Shown here: positions 23,338 through 26,112 of the stretch, one piece after another
Numbering within the stretch: the stretch's first letter is position 1
Layout of the letters: every line of letters begins with the position of its first letter
NCBI GenBank assembly: GCA_045633845.1
Contig: JAZQZC010000049.1
Coordinates: 1 to 26,112 of the forward strand
Length of the DNA stretch: 26,112 nucleotides
Reading direction: 5' to 3'
Source of the DNA: RGIG4708 sp045633845
Lineage (GTDB): Bacteria; Bacillota; Clostridia; UMGS1810
Made by a program: the position numbers and the translations under genes
Notes under the pieces: generated by a model
Told to the model about the DNA's origin: nothing
The model's database searches: none
What the model saw: the letters and a program-made list of their open reading frames with translations, nothing else

Positions 23338-25743
23338 GATTATTTGTAGGCGCTGATTTTGTATGCAATATATCGGATTACCTTTGTACTTTTTGGTATG
23401 CTGCTTTATAAAATGCTTTTCAAAATACTCGTCAATCGGCATCCCAAGCACTTGAGATATGTATTCTGTGTCTTTAAAATTGCCCCTTAAAAATTGATTT
23501 GTAAAGTCACAGAGCTGTTTAATGGTTATAGATTTGCTTGTATCACAAATGCCGCTCTTTGTAAATCTGCCAAGTGCGACACCTGCGCAGTAGGATAGCA
23601 AATCCTCCATAATACTTTTTTTGCTTTGGGGAGTGAGAGTAACGTCATCGGGCGCAACCTCGCAATCGACAATGCTTTCGAGGTTGTACAGCTTTGTAAA
23701 AATTGTGTTAATTTCTGTTTCGTATGCTGCAAGAGCTTTTCGCCTATTGCTGCAGCTTTCGAGATATGCGCTTACTGCCTCCTCTAAATTTTGTCCTTTA
23801 TAGCTTTTTACAAGGGGATTGCCCGCAAAGCCGTAAGAGGTTTCAAAGCTATCCCAGTCATTTTTTGAAATTTGTATACATTCCTTTACAAGCTGTGTTA
23901 TTTTTGCCTTCGGTTCGTCGCTTTGTATGTACGGCAAAGCCTTTATATCCCTTATCTGATAGTTCATTGTGGGGTTAATAAGCTGCAAAAGGAAAAACGC
24001 CACATTGCTTCCCAAAAAGCCAAGAACATACTCATATTCATCTGCAAAAAGCGAAGAGCCTGCCACGTCAAAAATACTGCCGCAAGGGGAATAACGCACT
24101 CCAAACCGCGTGGAGCTTATAAATGACCATGTAACAGAGGGCTTAAAGTAATACTCGCGGCTTTTTAGCCTTACCCATGTGCCCTGGGGCAGTTGAGAGG
24201 TGTATTCTTTCATCTCCTCGCCGTCATTTTGGTACATTACCACATAATCGTTGTTGCCGTACCACTTGCGGAATTTGCCGCCTTTGTTGTAGGGGAACCA
24301 CCTTTTGCCCGATTTTGCCGCAGCTTCGCTGTCTTGATATCCAAAACCGATTTCGTCAATCGGTACCTGCCACCAATAGCGCAAAAATCTTTTGTTGTTG
24401 CCTGTGGTCATTCCCTGCTTTACAGTGTACATATCGCCTATGGTGGGTTTGTTAAACAAATTCAATACATTTTGGCCAACTGTGTACAAAACCAGCTTTT
24501 CGGGGTGCATATTAAAATCACTTTGGTTTTTGAAGTACACATTGGCATTTGCTTTACCGTTGTTTATGTCGGCAATTGCGCTTTTGAGCGCATTTTTTTG
24601 TCCGTCAATTCCTTTTTTGCTTGATTTGAGATTTATGTATATTCCATCCTTACCGCAGGTGTTTTTAATTACAAATGCACATATATCTACCGATGCCTCG
24701 GCAAAATAACTGCCTTTTTGGAGCTGAACAAGCGAGCATATGTGCTTTTCGAGTACAATGTACTCACGTATGCTTTTGTGTGAGGTAAGGTACATCCACA
24801 CATTTGGTGTCATATATGCAAGGTAGCCCCCCTGCTCTGTATATTCAAGTCCGCGGTACATAAACGCTGTAAACAGGTCCTTTGAGTAGGGCTTCATTTT
24901 TTTGTTCAAAAATGCCTTGAGGGGCTTGCTCATTCGGGTAAGATATGGCGGGTTTGTGCACACAACTGTAAATTGTTGTTTTTTGCACGGTAGCCTGTCA
25001 AGGGAGCCTGTTCCGTCACTTTTGTCAAGCACAAATATGTTTGGCAGGATGTTGCTTTCAAAAACGGAGTTATCATATTTGTATGCCTTTGCCAAAACAG
25101 AGAATTCTGCAAGCTGTGCCGCATATTTGTCAATATCTGCACCAAAAATGTTGTTTTTGAGTATCATACCTGCAGCGTTGCTTTCGCTGCAGCCTGCCTG
25201 TTTGTATAGCTGCATAAACACATCAAATGCATACAAAAGTATGTTTCCGCAGCCGCAGCAGGGGTCAAGGAGTGTAATGTCGCATATGTTTTTATGTGAT
25301 GGATTTTTGCCGTCATTAATTAAAAATTCAAGGTTGTGTGTGCCTTGTGTTGCAAATTTGCCAAGTGAATTATCTATAAGATATTTTACAATCCAGTCGG
25401 GGGTAAAAACCTGAGTGGAGGCGCAAATTTCGCTGCTTTGTATCTCAAGACCCGAAATGGCGTCAATTGTGTTTTTGCGGTCGGTGTTTACAAAATACAT
25501 ATACAGCCAGCTTAAATTTTCTGCATCAAAATCAGCCCCGCACAAAAAGTCGGAGCAAAACCTTGCCTTGATACTTTGCGGCATTATACTGTCGTCAAGG
25601 CCCATATTTATTCCGTTTACGCTGCAATATCCGTTTATTATCATATTTATGTAGCCCTGCTTGGCATTTTGTGTGTCAAGCTGTGCTTTGTCTGCCTTGT
25701 TGCGGGCATATTTTGCAAAGCTTTTTATTTTGTTAATATCCAT
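23323..25743 (-). CDS. PglX-like adenine-specific DNA methyltransferase
   Basis: An 806-residue N6-adenine methyltransferase. Visible parts are the TPDWIVKYLIDNSLG motif (114-128), SAM motif I as DPCCGCGN at 160-167 (the usual DPACGSG with two Cys replacements), GADIDKYAAQLAEF (201-214), catalytic motif IV NPPY at 264-267, and YLAYMTPNVWMYL. A target-recognition half begins near QGMTTGNNKRFLRYWWQVP (about 437). The order and wording resemble BREX PglX proteins and type IIG enzymes, but BREX PglX is usually near 1200 residues and no nuclease domain is visible. GGTGA precedes the ATG. No brxC, pglZ, brxL or restriction gene is in the window; the 5' flank ends within 370 bp. Confidence 0.85.
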   Translation of the reverse strand: MDINKIKSFAKYARNKADKAQLDTQNAKQGYINMIINGYCSVNGINMGLDDSIMPQSIKARFCSDFLCGADFDAENLSWLYMYFVNTDRKNTIDAISGLEIQSSEICASTQVFTPDWIVKYLIDNSLGKFATQGTHNLEFLINDGKNPSHKNICDITLLDPCCGCGNILLYAFDVFMQLYKQAGCSESNAAGMILKNNIFGADIDKYAAQLAEFSVLAKAYKYDNSVFESNILPNIFVLDKSDGTGSLDRLPCKKQQFTVVCTNPPYLTRMSKPLKAFLNKKMKPYSKDLFTAFMYRGLEYTEQGGYLAYMTPNVWMYLTSHKSIREYIVLEKHICSLVQLQKGSYFAEASVDICAFVIKNTCGKDGIYINLKSSKKGIDGQKNALKSAIADINNGKANANVYFKNQSDFNMHPEKLVLYTVGQNVLNLFNKPTIGDMYTVKQGMTTGNNKRFLRYWWQVPIDEIGFGYQDSEAAAKSGKRWFPYNKGGKFRKWYGNNDYVVMYQNDGEEMKEYTSQLPQGTWVRLKSREYYFKPSVTWSFISSTRFGVRYSPCGSIFDVAGSSLFADEYEYVLGFLGSNVAFFLLQLINPTMNYQIRDIKALPYIQSDEPKAKITQLVKECIQISKNDWDSFETSYGFAGNPLVKSYKGQNLEEAVSAYLESCSNRRKALAAYETEINTIFTKLYNLESIVDCEVAPDDVTLTPQSKKSIMEDLLSYCAGVALGRFTKSGICDTSKSITIKQLCDFTNQFLRGNFKDTEYISQVLGMPIDEYFEKHFIKQHTKKYKGNPIYCIQNQRLQIIKPET

Positions 25744-25925
25744 AATTCACCATTAAAAAGCGGCAGCTGCCGCACTCGTCGCATATCTGAGTGTTTTTCA
25801 TCTCACACGCGAACAGGATTTTTAGCAAAAATTCATATAAAGTAAAAAATATTTGTTATGTAAATAATTATAGAATTAATAAATCAATCTGTCAATATAG
25901 TGTGACAGGACTCGAACCAACAGTG
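25744..25925. other. Intergenic stretch with a possible tRNA 3' fragment
   Basis: No gene is visible. GCGGCAGCTGCCGC (25759-25772) is a perfect 14-bp palindrome. GGACTCGAACC near 25909-25919 is the complement of a tRNA T-arm consensus (GGTTCGAGTCC), but no matching anticodon or acceptor arm lies within reach, so any tRNA would be a remnant. Confidence 0.4.
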
Positions 25926-26031
25926 GTTTCACATGGAAAATTTACCTGAAACTTCAGTAAATTCCTTGAAAATACGAAAGTATTCCCTTCGTAATTTACC
26001 TTGTTTCAGAAAAATTTTTCTATGTGAAACT
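25926..26031. repeat. 106-bp foldback element
   Basis: GTTTCACAT...CCTGAAAC (25926-25952) is nearly complementary to GTTTCAG...ATGTGAAAC (26003-26031). The inner part also pairs: GTAAATT with AATTTAC, and ATAC/GTAT around GAAA. Nearly the whole interval can form one long hairpin. It sits against the tRNA-like T-arm and has no coding capacity. Confidence 0.65.
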
Positions 26032-26033
26032 GC

Positions 26034-26112
26034 TTTGCACCTGCCATCTTGAAATTTTTGTTAAGATTTCAGAGCGACAGGTTGCAGGCGGGCTGACGCC
26101 CGTCAAAACCGA
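26034..26112. other. Further hairpins at the window end
   Basis: TGCACCTG (26036-26043) pairs with CAGGTTGCA (near 26078-26087) around a smaller ATCTT/AAGAT foldback. CGGGC/GCCCG follows (near 26088-26103), and the sequence is cut by the window edge. No gene is visible. With the preceding foldback it makes a run of three hairpins that may be a structured RNA or repeat. Confidence 0.4.

Noticed and set aside
24902..25414. 170-residue plus-strand frame opposite the methyltransferase
   Set aside because: It is antisense to the conserved TPDW, motif I and NPPY region; it has no start signal and no recognisable motifs.
23323..26112. Complete BREX system
   Set aside because: Only a PglX-like gene is present; no other BREX gene can be seen on either side within the window.

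Overview
The window looks like chromosomal DNA of a spore-forming, low-to-moderate GC Clostridia (Firmicutes), probably near the Oscillospiraceae/Ruminococcaceae. The grounds are a SipL-type spore-coat protein (SPOCS/DUF3794 domains plus LysM), a split two-subunit transketolase, Mini-RNase III directly after cysS, strong AGGAGG-type ribosome binding sites, and tRNA genes that encode CCA. The placement is inferred from gene content, not from a search.

Layout. Positions 1-258 hold a cluster of palindromic repeats, followed by a small Cys-rich gene on the minus strand. Positions 553-4217 hold one plus-strand operon (cysS, mrnC, transketolase N and C halves) with overlapping or abutting genes. 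Positions 4521-7291 hold a membrane-anchored CapD/FlaA1-like nucleotide-sugar dehydratase and an anchored helical protein. Positions 7500-9222 hold a 67-residue minus-strand gene, a 277-bp element with 24-bp terminal inverted repeats, and a secreted stalk-domain protein. Positions 9238-11824 hold sipL, with a possible sigma-E promoter, and argF. Positions 12029-14753 carry, on the minus strand, a CYTH-domain protein and an ABC exporter. Positions 14834-15438 hold tRNA-Leu(UAG), with tRNA fragments, a structured upstream element and a 116-bp duplication that includes its 3' end. Positions 15496-16379 hold a divergent SLOG/XRE-HTH pair. Positions 16501-19086 hold an esterase-EamA transporter operon divergent from a LysR regulator. 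Positions 19187-22399 hold a stand-alone trpB, a GufA-like ZIP transporter, an RpiB/LacAB-like protein and a convergent tRNA-Thr(GGU). Positions 22848-26112 hold a zinc-ribbon membrane protein, a PglX-like adenine DNA methyltransferase without visible partners, and a terminal stretch of consecutive hairpins.

The dominant non-genic feature is a set of three related palindromic repeat types found between operons, here called A, B and C. A is 50 bp, GTGACAGTGGGGG...CCCCCATCTGTCAC. B has GGGGATGTTCGTGCTTGCAC...GTCCCC inside TGACAAA ends. C has TTCGCATGACAACGGGGAC...GTCCTCGTTG...CGCGAA. They form composite A-C and A-B arrays, are tandemly duplicated, are nested in one another, and supply the stop codon of at least two genes. 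No transposase is visible. The loci most worth following are the repeat system, the scarred tRNA-Leu locus with its adjoining SLOG/XRE pair, the terminal-inverted-repeat element at 7744-8020 and the lone PglX-like methyltransferase.
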